From: DAOUAE01 sp034433795
Lineage (GTDB): Bacteria > Chloroflexota > UBA6077 > FW602-bin22 > DAOUAE01
Direction: 5' to 3'
Length of the DNA stretch: 64,000 bases
NCBI GenBank assembly: GCA_034433795.1
Contig: DAOUAE010000096.1
Span: forward strand, 20,553 to 84,552
Shown: positions 35,020-44,521 of the stretch, in pieces
Position numbering within the stretch: position 1 is the stretch's first letter
Layout: each line of letters starts with the position of its first letter
Notes under the pieces: model-generated
Told to the model about the DNA's origin: nothing
Database searches by the model: none
What the model saw: the letters and a program-made list of their open reading frames with translations, nothing else
Made by a program: the position numbers and the translations under genes

Positions 35020-35445
35020 TCAGGGCACGACCGGGTGCTGGCGCGAGCCAGCCTGGTAGAGTTCGAGCAGAACCCCGTGGGCTGACCTGGGATGGATGAA
35101 GGCCAGTTCCTCTCCGTGCAGCCCGCGCCGGGGCTCGCGGTCGAGCACCTGGAGACCGGCGGCCTGCAGGTGCTGGATGGCCGCCCGGAGGTCAGCCACC
35201 TCATAGCAGAGATGGTGCAGGCCCTCGCCGCGTTTCTCCAGAAAGCGGGCCACGCCGGTGGTCGGGTCGGTCGGCTCGATGAGTTCAAGAAGACTGTCGC
35301 CGGCCCGCAGAAAGGTGATCTTCACCCCCTCGCGGGGATGAGGGAGCGTCGGCCCGGCCGGTAGACCGAGGAGATCGCGATAGAGGCGCAGGGCGGCTGC
35401 GGTCTCCCGGACCACCAGCCCCACGTGGTCAAGCCGCCGGAACAC
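35020..35445 (-). CDS. mce: Methylmalonyl-CoA epimerase (glyoxalase fold)
   Basis: The 141-residue vicinal-oxygen-chelate protein interconverts (S)- and (R)-methylmalonyl-CoA. The start MFRRLDHVGLVVRE supplies the first metal histidine. LELIEPTDPTTGVARFLEKRGEGLHHLCYEV holds the central glutamate, the GxGLHH motif and the second histidine, and ELAFIHPRSAHGVLLELYQ the last ligands. These are hallmarks of epimerase rather than lactoylglutathione lyase. GTG at 35445 follows GGGAGGAA. It is on the same strand as the mutase subunit and meaB, but about 0.6 kb away. Confidence 0.92.
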   Translation of the reverse strand: MFRRLDHVGLVVRETAAALRLYRDLLGLPAGPTLPHPREGVKITFLRAGDSLLELIEPTDPTTGVARFLEKRGEGLHHLCYEVADLRAAIQHLQAAGLQVLDREPRRGLHGEELAFIHPRSAHGVLLELYQAGSRQHPVVP

Positions 35446-35732
35446 CGGTTCCTCCCACCGTTTTTCCCGTATGATACCCGAGACCAGCCCTGGCGGTGCC
35501 GCCGGCCGCAGGCCCAGGCCGGACGGGATCGCGACCGGCGAGGGCGCTCCCGGGCGGTGGGACGCGGCAGCGGCTGCGCAGGCGCTGGCTGGCCGGCGGC
35601 TGGTTGTGTGGGCGGTTCGGACAGCGTTTCCCCGATTGTTTGTCGTCTCTGGCTCTGTCGGAGCGGAAAAGTAAGATGGGTGAAAGCGCAGTGGGCGGTG
35701 GGCGCCGCGATCGCCGCCGGGAGGGGTGGTCC

Positions 35733-38444
35733 ATGGACCGTTCCCAGCCTCTGAGACCGGGTCTGGCGCTGGTCGGGTGTGCTCTGGCTCTCCTGCTCCT
35801 GGCTGGTCCGGCGTCCGGACTGGCAGCCCCGGCGGGACCGGCCACCGTGACCGTCACGGCGAGCGCGACGCCCACGGCCACCATGTCGCCGTCGGTGACG
35901 CCCCCGACGGGCGTGTGGCCGTCGGCAACGCCCACGGCCACCGCAACGCCGGCCTTCCGGCCGGCCATCCAGCGTCCCCGACCGACCCGGACCCCGTTGC
36001 CCGGCGAGGCCGCGCCAGACCGCCTGCTCGTCACTTTCCGCTCCGCTCTCTCACCCCAGCGCGAACGGGCTCTCCACCTCCAGGCGGGGGGAGAGGTGCT
36101 GCAGGAGATCCCGGCCCTGCGGCTCCGGGTGGTGCGGGTGCCGCCGGCTGGTCGGGCGGCGGCCATCGCCGCCTACCAGGCCGACCCGGCGGTCCTGGCG
36201 GTCGAGCCCGACCGCTATCTCACCGTCCAGGAGGTGCCCAACGATCCGCTCTTCAGCCAGCAGTGGGCCCTGGCCCGCGTCCAGGCGGCGGCCGCCTGGG
36301 ACATCACCCGGGGCAGCCCGGCGATCACCATCGCCATCCTGGACTGCGGCATCTTCGACGAGGCCTCGCGCTTCCTGGCACCGGACGGTCTGCCGGGCCA
36401 TCCCGACCTCCGCGGCAAGGTGGTGGCCCGGGCCAATTTCAGCGACAGCCTGGACACCGACGACTACTGCAACCACGGCACCCACGTGGCCGGGATCGCG
36501 GCGGCCACGGTCAATAACGGCCTGGGCGTCGCCGGCCTGGGCCGCGAGGCCCGGCTGCTCAACGGCAAGGTTCTGAACGACACCGGCGTCGGAGCGACCT
36601 CGTGGCTCATCAACGGCCTTATCTGGGCGGCCGACAGCGGGGCCCGGGTCATCAACCTGAGCCTGGGCGGACCCGGTCCCTGCCCGGTGGCGTTGCAGAG
36701 CGCCATCGACTACGCCTGGAGCCGGGGAGCGGTCATCGTGGCCGCAGCCGGGAACGGCGGGAGCGACGGGATCGGCGATCCCCAGGCCGAATCACCGGCC
36801 AACTGCCAGCGGGTGCTGGGGGTGGCGGCCACCGACCAGTCTGACAGCCGGGCCAGTTTCTCCAACTACGGGCTCGATGTCGACCTGGCCGCGCCGGGCA
36901 AAGATATTCTGTCAACCGACTATATCGGCGGCTACCGGACCATGAGCGGGACCTCGATGGCGGCGCCGCTGGTCTCGGGGCTGGCGGCGCTGGTCTGGAC
37001 GACCGGCTGGGGCACCAGCAACCAGGCGGTGGTCGACCGGATCAAGGCCACCGCCGACCGCATCGCCGGCACGGGCAGTCTCTGGGAGAGCGGGCGGATC
37101 AACGCCTGGGCGGCGGTCCAGCCCGCGGTGCTCACCCCGACGCCCACGGCCACGCCCTCGCCGACCGGCACCCCCACCCCGACGCCCTCGTTCACCGCCA
37201 CCCCCACGCCAACCCTCACGCCCACTCCCTCGCCGTCGCCGACCCCCACGTCCACCCCTACCTTCTCGCCGACCAGCACGCCCACCAGCACCCCGACGCT
37301 GTCGCCGACACCGTCACCCACCCCGTCGCCGACGGCCACGCCGTCGCCCACGCCGACCCCAACCCCGCCGGGTCTGCCGCTGCCGGGGGGCCAGCCAGCC
37401 CAGGTCACGCTGGACAGCGGGCGGGTGACCATGGAGTTCCCGGTCGTCCCCGCCGGCGACGTGCGCCTCGTGGCCACGCCCATCGCGCGCAGCGCTCTGC
37501 CGACGCTGCCGGCGCCGGCCCGTCCGTTCTACGGGCTGCAGGCCAGCCTGCTGGTCAACGGGATGGCCAGTGAGGCGCCGCTCCCGGCCCCGGCCCGTTT
37601 CAGCCTGACCTTCACCGCCGCCGATCTCCCGCCCGGCGAGCGGCCCGGGGCGGTGCGCCTGTACGTTCCCAGCAGTCTGACCGGCGCCTGGCAGCCGGTG
37701 GCCGACAGCCAGGTCAGCGATCTGGGGGGACAGATCTACCGCCTCACCGCCTCGCTGGAGCGGATCACCACCGTGGTGGCGGCCAGCCGGACCTACCGGG
37801 TGTATCTGCCGGCCGTGATCCGGGCGGCCGAAATCGGGCCGCCGACCGCTCCTCTGCCCACGCCAACCCCGACGCCGTGCAGCACCCGTCAGCAGCTGCT
37901 CAGCAACCCCAGTTTTGAGGGCGGCCTGGCGCCCTGGGAGGTTCTCTGGGGGACCCCGCTCCGGACCACGCTCTTCGCCCGGACCGGTCTCTCCTCGGTG
38001 CTGTTCGGCGGCTATAACAACGCCCTGGATGTCCTGGTTCAGAGCTTCACCGTGCCGCCCTGGGCCGAGACCGGGGCGGTCTACGTCTCGGTGCTGATGT
38101 TCTCCAGCGATTCCCTGTATGTCAACTTCGACTGGCTGGGGGTCGAGGTCTACGCCCCGACCTCGACGGTGCCCATCGCCGCCGGCAAGGTCTGGAACAC
38201 CGCCCCGCGCGGTCTCTGGACCACCTGGCGGCTGACGATTCCCAACCTCGCCGCCTACCGGGGGCAGGCGCTGAGTCTCTGGCTCGGGGGCGTCACCGAC
38301 TTTTCGCTGACCACCAGCTGGTATGTCGACGACGCCGAACTCTACGTCGCCTGCGGACCGCTGGTGGCCGCTCCGGAGAGCCCGACGGTGCGACCGCTGG
38401 CTCCCGCCGGGTCGTCCACCCTGGCCGCGCGGCGGGCCCGCTAG
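35733..38444 (+). CDS. Secreted subtilisin-like serine protease (S8)
   Basis: The 903-residue protein has a signal peptide (LALVGCALALLLLAGPASG, about 11-29), a Thr/Pro-rich stretch, an inhibitor-like propeptide (about 95-165), and a subtilase domain with Asp204 (ILDCGI), His251 (NHGTHVAG) and Ser408 (SGTSMAAP). A Thr/Pro/Ser linker (about 465-548) leads to a beta-rich region. The motif YRVYLPAVIR is followed by a second short TP linker and a carbohydrate-binding-like C-terminal domain (LLSNPSFEGGLAPWE). This layout is common in secreted proteins of Chloroflexota. The ATG at 35733 follows GGGAGGGG. It likely degrades extracellular protein. Confidence 0.9.
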   Translation: MDRSQPLRPGLALVGCALALLLLAGPASGLAAPAGPATVTVTASATPTATMSPSVTPPTGVWPSATPTATATPAFRPAIQRPRPTRTPLPGEAAPDRLLVTFRSALSPQRERALHLQAGGEVLQEIPALRLRVVRVPPAGRAAAIAAYQADPAVLAVEPDRYLTVQEVPNDPLFSQQWALARVQAAAAWDITRGSPAITIAILDCGIFDEASRFLAPDGLPGHPDLRGKVVARANFSDSLDTDDYCNHGTHVAGIAAATVNNGLGVAGLGREARLLNGKVLNDTGVGATSWLINGLIWAADSGARVINLSLGGPGPCPVALQSAIDYAWSRGAVIVAAAGNGGSDGIGDPQAESPANCQRVLGVAATDQSDSRASFSNYGLDVDLAAPGKDILSTDYIGGYRTMSGTSMAAPLVSGLAALVWTTGWGTSNQAVVDRIKATADRIAGTGSLWESGRINAWAAVQPAVLTPTPTATPSPTGTPTPTPSFTATPTPTLTPTPSPSPTPTSTPTFSPTSTPTSTPTLSPTPSPTPSPTATPSPTPTPTPPGLPLPGGQPAQVTLDSGRVTMEFPVVPAGDVRLVATPIARSALPTLPAPARPFYGLQASLLVNGMASEAPLPAPARFSLTFTAADLPPGERPGAVRLYVPSSLTGAWQPVADSQVSDLGGQIYRLTASLERITTVVAASRTYRVYLPAVIRAAEIGPPTAPLPTPTPTPCSTRQQLLSNPSFEGGLAPWEVLWGTPLRTTLFARTGLSSVLFGGYNNALDVLVQSFTVPPWAETGAVYVSVLMFSSDSLYVNFDWLGVEVYAPTSTVPIAAGKVWNTAPRGLWTTWRLTIPNLAAYRGQALSLWLGGVTDFSLTTSWYVDDAELYVACGPLVAAPESPTVRPLAPAGSSTLAARRAR
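37128..37370 (+). repeat. Degenerate tandem repeat encoding a Thr/Pro linker
   Basis: About 80 codons made of variations on ACG CCG / ACC CCC / TCG CCG units, coding for TP, SP and TATP repeats between the protease and the C-terminal domains. Confidence 0.85.
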
Positions 38445-38480
38445 GGAGCCAGCCTGACGGGGCTGGTCGTGAGGCTGCGC

Positions 38481-40736
38481 TCAGAACCGGATCTGTCCGA
38501 CCGGGCAGTGATCGCCCGGCGGGCCGGTCGGGGTGGTCGCTGTCAGCCGCTGGTGGGTCAGGGTGTCGTAGACGACCACCAGCAGACGGAAGGGGCCACG
38601 GCCCGCCGGCCTGTTCAGACGGTGTTCGTCGCGGACGCGGTCGCCCGGCTCCCAGAGCGGGGTGGGAAAGAGTCCCTGGACGGGCTCGCTGTCGTGCTGA
38701 GCCACCAGCCGGCCCGGCTCATCGAGGACCTGGACCGAGACGGTCAGCCGCCGGTCGAGGGCCTGGTGGGCCTCCCAGACCAGGGCGACGTCCAGATGCG
38801 TGCTGGTCGCCGACCATGTCAGGTCGCGCAGGGCCAGCGACCGGCCGAAGAGGCAGAGCGCCGGCCCCGGCGGGAGGGCCACCGGCGGGAGGTAGCGCCA
38901 GCGGGCCAGGACGGCCCGGTCGCTCTGGCCGCTGGCCGTGGTGGCCAGCACCCGCCGGGTCTCGCCGTTCTCGGGGTAGTAGAGCACCAGGGCCAGGGTA
39001 TAGACCGCCGCCGGCAGATCGGCCGACCAGGGGAGCATGCGCTCCTCGAGGACGATCTCCCCGCGCTGCCAGAGGCGGGGGGGAAAGAGGTCGGCATGGG
39101 GGATGGCGTCGGCCCCGGTCCGACGCTCGCCGGTGGTGTCGAGCAGTTGCAGCGAGACCACGAAGTCGCGCTCCTGGTCCTGGACCACCCGCCAGACCAG
39201 GCGCACGGGCCGGGTCCAGCCGGTGGCCAGGTCGTCTGACAGGCCCTCGACGGTGAGGAGTTCCACCCCGTTGGCGAAGCGGGCCAGGGCGGGCCGGGTC
39301 CATTCTGCCTGGTCGCGGGCCAGGCGGGCCGGAACAGTCGGGGCGTTGATCTGCGGGACCAGGAGGAGCGGGGTCCCCAGGGCGAGGGCGAGCTGAACGC
39401 CCAGCCAGGCCAGGGCCAGCGGCCGGCGCCAGCGTCCCAGCGGCAGCGCCCGCAGGCCGACGGTCAGGAGCAGGGCCAGAGCGGGCGCCGCCGGCATCAG
39501 GAAGCGGGCGTGGGCGTCCAGAGCGACGCTGGCCACGGCCTGGCGGCCGATGACCGTGTAGGCCAGAAGGCCCGTTCCCAGGGCCACCGTCGCCAGCAGC
39601 CGGCGGTGGACGGCGGGCCGGGCCGCCCAGTCCCGGCCGAGAAAGAGACCCCAGCCGGCGATCCCGGCCAGCCCGGGCAATGCCAGCAGCACGAGCAGCC
39701 AGCCGGGCCAGGTGATATCGGCGTTGAAGCCCACGCCGCTCCACCAGGTCTCGTGGGCCATCCGCAGGGCCGGGCCCAGGCGGTCTGGCGCGAAGTCGTT
39801 GAGCAGGCGCCAGACCTGGATCACGCCGAAGCCGCCCTGGGCCACCAGCCGGCCCCAGAAATGTCGGCCGTGGGCCAGCCACCAGACCGCGACGGCCAGG
39901 AGCCCTGGCAGGAGGGGCAGTCCGGCGAGCAGCCAGCGCCAGGGGCGGGCCAGGTCGGGGCGAGTCTGGCGGATCGCCCCGACGGAGGCCAGCCAGACGA
40001 CCGGCAGGAGGAAGGCGGTGTTGGCCTTGCTGAGAAGGGCCCCGGTCAGCGGCAGGGCCATCAGCGCCAGCCGGCGGGAGAGCGGCCAGTCGGGGAGGAG
40101 GCCGGCGGCGCTGGCGGCCAGGGTCAGGGCGCTCAGACCGATGGCGGCGGCGTCGTTGTTGACGCGGGCGCTGGCCAGCAGCATCCCCGGGCTGAGGGCC
40201 ACCCAGGCGGCGGCGAAGAGGGCGCTGGCCCGGCAGCGCAGGACCAGCCAGGTGAGGAGGTAGGTCGCCGGGACGACCGGCAGTGTCAGCAGTCCGGAGC
40301 CGAGCCGGGCCAGGTGGACGTACCAGGCCAGCGGGCCGAACGGCCAGCTCTCGTCGAGATGGTGCAGGGCGACGGCGTGGGCGAAGGGGTGGCCCGGCCA
40401 GGTCACGTAGGGGTTGCGGTGCCAGTCGCCGACCGGGGGGAGCGGCAGCGGGCTGAGCAGCACCGCCAGGATGAGATAGTAGAGGGGGAGCTGGACGAAC
40501 TCGGTTCCCGGCACGGCCGGGGGCGTCGGGCTCTGGACGCCCTCCGGCGGCAGGGGCAGGTGCCGGTGGGTCTGGAGATAGCGGATGAACTCCAGGTGGG
40601 CAGGCTCCTCCGGCGCCTCCCAGAGGGGGACCTGCAGATTGTACAGAAGGGAGAGAAGCAGAAAGAGCCCGCTCAGCCCGGCGACCAGCGTCCGATGGGG
40701 GATGGTCCGCAGAGGAGACGGCGGTGTGGGCAGCAC
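38481..40736 (-). CDS. Large multi-spanning membrane protein, GT-C glycosyltransferase-like
   Basis: The 751-residue protein has about twelve hydrophobic segments in residues 15-440, followed by a soluble beta-rich C-terminal half. Early motifs LYNLQVPLWEAPEEPAHLEFI and the mid-region ARVNNDAAA resemble the acidic first loop and later loop of GT-C or DUF2142-type enzymes, which transfer sugars from lipid-linked donors. The C-terminal half has repeated strands (RLVWRVVQDQERDFVVSLQLLD, LDVALVWEAHQALDRRL) that look like two related beta-sandwich units. The start is GTG with AGGAGG. A divergent paralogue lies next to it. Confidence 0.75.
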   Translation of the reverse strand: MLPTPPSPLRTIPHRTLVAGLSGLFLLLSLLYNLQVPLWEAPEEPAHLEFIRYLQTHRHLPLPPEGVQSPTPPAVPGTEFVQLPLYYLILAVLLSPLPLPPVGDWHRNPYVTWPGHPFAHAVALHHLDESWPFGPLAWYVHLARLGSGLLTLPVVPATYLLTWLVLRCRASALFAAAWVALSPGMLLASARVNNDAAAIGLSALTLAASAAGLLPDWPLSRRLALMALPLTGALLSKANTAFLLPVVWLASVGAIRQTRPDLARPWRWLLAGLPLLPGLLAVAVWWLAHGRHFWGRLVAQGGFGVIQVWRLLNDFAPDRLGPALRMAHETWWSGVGFNADITWPGWLLVLLALPGLAGIAGWGLFLGRDWAARPAVHRRLLATVALGTGLLAYTVIGRQAVASVALDAHARFLMPAAPALALLLTVGLRALPLGRWRRPLALAWLGVQLALALGTPLLLVPQINAPTVPARLARDQAEWTRPALARFANGVELLTVEGLSDDLATGWTRPVRLVWRVVQDQERDFVVSLQLLDTTGERRTGADAIPHADLFPPRLWQRGEIVLEERMLPWSADLPAAVYTLALVLYYPENGETRRVLATTASGQSDRAVLARWRYLPPVALPPGPALCLFGRSLALRDLTWSATSTHLDVALVWEAHQALDRRLTVSVQVLDEPGRLVAQHDSEPVQGLFPTPLWEPGDRVRDEHRLNRPAGRGPFRLLVVVYDTLTHQRLTATTPTGPPGDHCPVGQIRF

Positions 40737-40795
40737 GGACCTCCTGGGAGTCAGTTGTTGGCTGCCGCCGGCTCAACGGCGGGGGCAGCGCCTTT

Positions 40796-40823
40796 ATTCT
40801 GCGGAAAATCAAGGAACTGTCAA
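40796..40823 (-). promoter_or_regulatory. Minus-strand member of a back-to-back promoter pair
   Basis: TTGACA (40823-40818), a 16 bp spacer and CAGAAT (40801-40796), driving the 751-residue membrane-protein gene. Its -35 is five bases from the -35 of the opposite promoter. Confidence 0.5.
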
Positions 40824-40828
40824 GTTTT

Positions 40829-40857
40829 TTGACGGGCTCCCGTTTCGCGGCTAGACT
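40829..40857 (+). promoter_or_regulatory. Plus-strand member of a back-to-back promoter pair
   Basis: TTGACG (40829-40834), a 17 bp spacer and TAGACT (40852-40857), about 31 bp before the ATG of the paralogous gene. Confidence 0.6.
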
Positions 40858-40887
40858 GCAAGAGAAGGCTTGTCGTCGTGTCTGGCC

Positions 40888-43106
40888 ATGGCCCGCCCGC
40901 TCGGTAGCGTGCTCCTGAGTTTTGTTCTCCTGGCCCTGGTCTACAACGTCTCGCAGCCGCTCTGGGAGGCGCCGGACGAGCCCGCCCACCTGGAGTTTGT
41001 CCGGTTCATTCAACAGCACCGGACCCTCCCGGTCGGCCGGCCCGACTGGCCGGCCGTCATGGCTCCCTGGGCGTCGGGGAGTGAGTTCAGCCAGGTGCCG
41101 CTGTATTACCTTCTCCTGGCCGTCGCCCTGGCGCCGCTGGCCGTGCCGCCGACCGACGACTGGCACCCCAACCCCTACGTCTCCTGGCCGGACCATCCGC
41201 TCCGCCGGGCGGTGGCCCTGCACCGCCTGGACGAGGACTGGCCCTACCGGGGGCTCGCCCTCTTCGTCCACGCCGGCCGGGCGCTCTCCCTGCTCCTGGT
41301 GCTGCTCGCGCTCTGGGCCACCCACCGGCTGCTCCTGACCCTGACCGACCGACCGGGAGCAGCCCTCTTCGGCACCGTCTGGCTGGCCTGGAACCCCGGC
41401 GTGATCCTGGCGGCGGCCCGGGTCAATAACGACGCGGGGGCCATGGCCCTGAGCGCGCTGACCATGCTCCTCAGCACCCGCCTGCTCCTGGGCCGGACCC
41501 GGCCGACAGTCCGGACCCTTGGCGGACTGGCCCTGGCGCTGGCCGGATCTCTAGTAAGCTCCACACCCTGGTCCTGGGGCCGCTGGTCGGGCTGGCGGTG
41601 CTGCTGGCGCCGGGCTGGCCGACCACGGTCCGCCCCTGGCGTCGGGGCGCCACGGCCGCCCTGGTGCTGGCCGGACCGCTCGGTCTGCTGGGCCTCTGGT
41701 GGCTGGGCTGGGGCCGGACCTTCGGCCCGCGCGTCAGGGCGGCGGCCGGGGTCGGGGCCCTGGACCCGCTGGCCCTGCTCAGCAGCCTGGACCTCGGTAG
41801 GCTCGCCGGCGCGCTCTGGACGCTCCACGGCACCTGGTGGGGAGGCGTGGGCTTCGGGGCCGAGACGCTCTGGCCGCCCGGCGTGTACCTGGCCCTGGCC
41901 GGGCCCTTCGGCGGGCTCCTGGCCCTGGGGCTGGCGGCCCTGGTCGGCGGCCGGGCGGACCTCAGGTCTGCCGCCCGGCGAACCGGCGGCCTGCTGGCCC
42001 TGGTGGGCGCGCCGCTGGTCTACGGTCTGGTGGCCCGGAACGTTGTCCCCGGCGTTGACCTCGACCCCAACGCCCGTCTCCTCCTGCCGCTGGCGCCGGT
42101 CCTGGCGCTCCTGGTCACCCTGGGCGGCCTGGCCCTGCCGGCCGGCTGGCGCCGGCCGCTGGCTCTGGTCTACAGCGCGGGGCTCCTGGCTCTGGCCGTG
42201 GCCACCCCGCTGGTGATCTTCCCCCAGATCAGCGCGCCAGTCGTCCCGGCCCGCCTGCCGGCGACGCCAGCCGAGCGGACCGGCCCGGCCGTGGCCGAGG
42301 TGGCGCCCGGCGTCGACCTGCTGCGGGCCGAGGTTCAGCCGACCGTCCTTCAGCCGGATGCGCCCCTTCATATCCGGCTGGTCTGGCGGGTGCGGGAGCG
42401 TCCCGCCGCTGATTTCACCGTCTTTCTGCACCTGGTGGGGGCCGAGGGGCAGCGGCTCACCGGCGCCGACGCGGTCCCGCTGGAGACGGTCTTCCCACCG
42501 CGCCTCTGGCAGCCGGGCGAACTGGTCGAAGAGGAGCGCCGGCTGAGCCCGCCCGCCGAACTGCCGCCTGGCTTCTACGCCCTGCGCCTGGGCGCCTATC
42601 GGTGGCAGGAGGGGAGACCGCTGCCGCTCGCCCTCCGGCAGGGCGACGGCACCGTCGCCACCCTCACTCTGGCCACCTGGCGCGTTCTGCCACCGGTGAC
42701 GGCCGCCGACCTCCAGCCAGCGGTCGAGGCTCGCTTCGGCGAGGCTCTGATTCTGCGCGCCTACCAGGTCCGCCGGGAAGCCGGAACCCTGCGGGTCAGT
42801 CTCTTCTGGCAGGCTGAGCGACCGATCGAACGACCGCTGACCGTCTCGGTCCAGATCCTCGACGAAGAGGAGCGGCTGCTGAGTCAGCACGACGGCCCGC
42901 CGGTCGAGGGGCGGCTGCCGACGCCTGTCTGGGCGCCGGGCGAGATCGTCCGCGACGATCACTGGCTGCCGTTCCCCCCGGCGGCCGACGACCTCCGGCT
43001 CATCGTGGTGGTCTACGACGCCGAGACCCACCAGCGTCTGCCGGTCAGTCGCTGGGGGGAGTCGCTGGCCGACCATCTGGTTCTGGCCGAGGACCTGCCC
43101 GGCTAG
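40888..43106 (+). pseudogene. Paralogous GT-C-like membrane protein, frameshifted
   Basis: This is a homologue of the divergent neighbour along its whole length (YNVSQPLWEAPDEPAHLEFVRF, DDWHPNPYVSWPDHP, ARVNNDAGAMAL, then the two beta-rich units ending YDAETHQRLP). The first frame runs from 40888 and fails near 41550; the rest is in another frame from there to the stop at 43106. One missing base around CTCTAGT explains it: with one base restored the sequence reads GSL-SKLHTLVLGPLVGLAVLL, matching LLSKANTAFLLPVVWLA of the paralogue. It is either a recent inactivation or a sequencing error. Repaired length is about 739 residues. Confidence 0.82.
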
Positions 43107-43135
43107 GTCCGGGCGCTGCGTCGGCGGGGCCGGTA

Positions 43136-43144
43136 TGCTACAAT
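43136..43144 (+). promoter_or_regulatory. Extended -10 promoter of the his operon
   Basis: TGCTACAAT, 30 bp before the hisD ATG; no consensus -35. Confidence 0.5.
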
Positions 43145-43174
43145 TCCACCACCACGAGCACCGGAGTCGCGTGC

Positions 43175-44521
43175 ATGGTGGTCCGGATCATCACCGACCT
43201 CGCCGAGGCCCGGCGGACGGTCCTGCGGCGCGCGCCGCTCCAGGCCGCCGAGGTCCCCGCCGAGGTCCTGGATCTGACCGCCCGGGTCCTGGGTGAGCCG
43301 CTGCCGCCGGCCGCAGCCGTCGCCCGCATTCTGGCCATGGTGCGCGACGAGGGCGACCGGGCTCTCCTGGCCCTCAATCGCGCTTTTGAGGGCGCCGAGC
43401 GGACGCGGCTGGAGGTCAGTCGCGAGGAGATCGCCGCCGCCTACGCCGCCGTCCCGCCCGCTCTGGTCGAGGCCCTGCGCTTCGCCGCCGAGCGCATCCG
43501 GCGTTTTCACGAAAAACAGCTGCCGCGCTCCTGGGTCGAGTGGACGCCGGAGGGGACGCTGGGGACGCTGGTCCGGCCGCTGGAGAGGGTCGGCGTCTAC
43601 GTGCCGGGAGGGATGGCCGCCTATCCCTCGACGCTTTTGATGCAGGTCATCCCGGCCCAGGTGGCCGGGGTCGCGGAGATCGTGGTGGTCTCGCCGCCCC
43701 GGGCGGCCGGATCGGTGCGGCCGACGACGCTGGTGGCAGCCGACATCGCCGGCGTCCAGCGCCTCTTCGCCGTCGGGGGCGCCCAGGCCATCGCCGCCCT
43801 GGCCTACGGCACCGAGAGCATCCCGCGGGTGGACAAGATCGTCGGCGCCGGCAACCTTTTCGTCACCCTGGCCAAGCAGCAGGTCTTCGGGCTGGTGGGG
43901 ATCGACCAGACCGCCGGTCCGACCGAGACGCTGATCGTGGCCGACGAGACGGCCGACCCCGAGGAGGTGGCCGCCGATCTCCTGGCCCAGGCCGAGCACG
44001 ATGTGCTGGCCGCGCCCGTGCTCATCACGCCCGTGCTGGCCCTGGCCCGGGCGGTGGCCGCCGCTATCGAGCGCCAGCTGCCGGCCCTCGAGCGGGCCGC
44101 GATCATCCGGGCGGCCTTCCAGAACCGGGGCGGTATCGTGGTGGTCCCGGACCGGGAGACCGCCCTGGCGCTGGCCAACGAGTATGCCCCGGAGCACCTC
44201 TGTCTGATGGTCCGCGATCCCTGGGCGGCGCTGGGGCAGGTGCGCCACGCCGGCGGCGTTTTTGTGGGGGCGGCCTCGCCCGAGGCCATCGGCGACTACA
44301 CCGCCGGCCCCAGCCACGTGATGCCCACCGGCGGCACCGCCCGCTTCGCCTCGCCGCTCACCGTCTTCGACTTCCTGAAGTTCACCAGCCTCTTCGCCTT
44401 CACCCCCGACCAGGTGGCCCGGCTGGGGCCGCCGGCCATCACGCTGGCCGAGGCCGAGGGGCTGACCGCCCACGCCGCCGCCATCCGCCGCCGTCTCGCC
44501 CGGAGGGAGACCGCGCCATGA
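43175..44521 (+). CDS. hisD: Histidinol dehydrogenase
   Basis: The 448-residue zinc enzyme oxidises histidinol to histidine in two NAD-dependent steps, the end of the pathway. Signature segments are VGVYVPGGMAAYPSTLLM, VGGAQAIAALAYGT, VDKIVGAGN, DQTAGPTETLI, LLAQAEHDVLA, NEYAPEHLCLM and DYTAGPSHVMPTGG TARF, covering the zinc and catalytic histidine residues. The ATG at 43175 is the only reasonable start. It overlaps hisC by four bases (ATGA), so hisD-hisC-hisB is a translationally coupled operon. Confidence 0.97.
   Translation: MVVRIITDLAEARRTVLRRAPLQAAEVPAEVLDLTARVLGEPLPPAAAVARILAMVRDEGDRALLALNRAFEGAERTRLEVSREEIAAAYAAVPPALVEALRFAAERIRRFHEKQLPRSWVEWTPEGTLGTLVRPLERVGVYVPGGMAAYPSTLLMQVIPAQVAGVAEIVVVSPPRAAGSVRPTTLVAADIAGVQRLFAVGGAQAIAALAYGTESIPRVDKIVGAGNLFVTLAKQQVFGLVGIDQTAGPTETLIVADETADPEEVAADLLAQAEHDVLAAPVLITPVLALARAVAAAIERQLPALERAAIIRAAFQNRGGIVVVPDRETALALANEYAPEHLCLMVRDPWAALGQVRHAGGVFVGAASPEAIGDYTAGPSHVMPTGGTARFASPLTVFDFLKFTSLFAFTPDQVARLGPPAITLAEAEGLTAHAAAIRRRLARRETAP

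Noticed and set aside
38394..38444. Sorting signal at the end of the subtilase (LAPAG)
   Set aside because: No hydrophobic segment follows, so it does not fit a sortase substrate.
38719..41325. An 868-codon minus-strand frame
   Set aside because: It is Pro/Gly/Arg-rich and overlaps two recognised membrane-protein genes in other frames.
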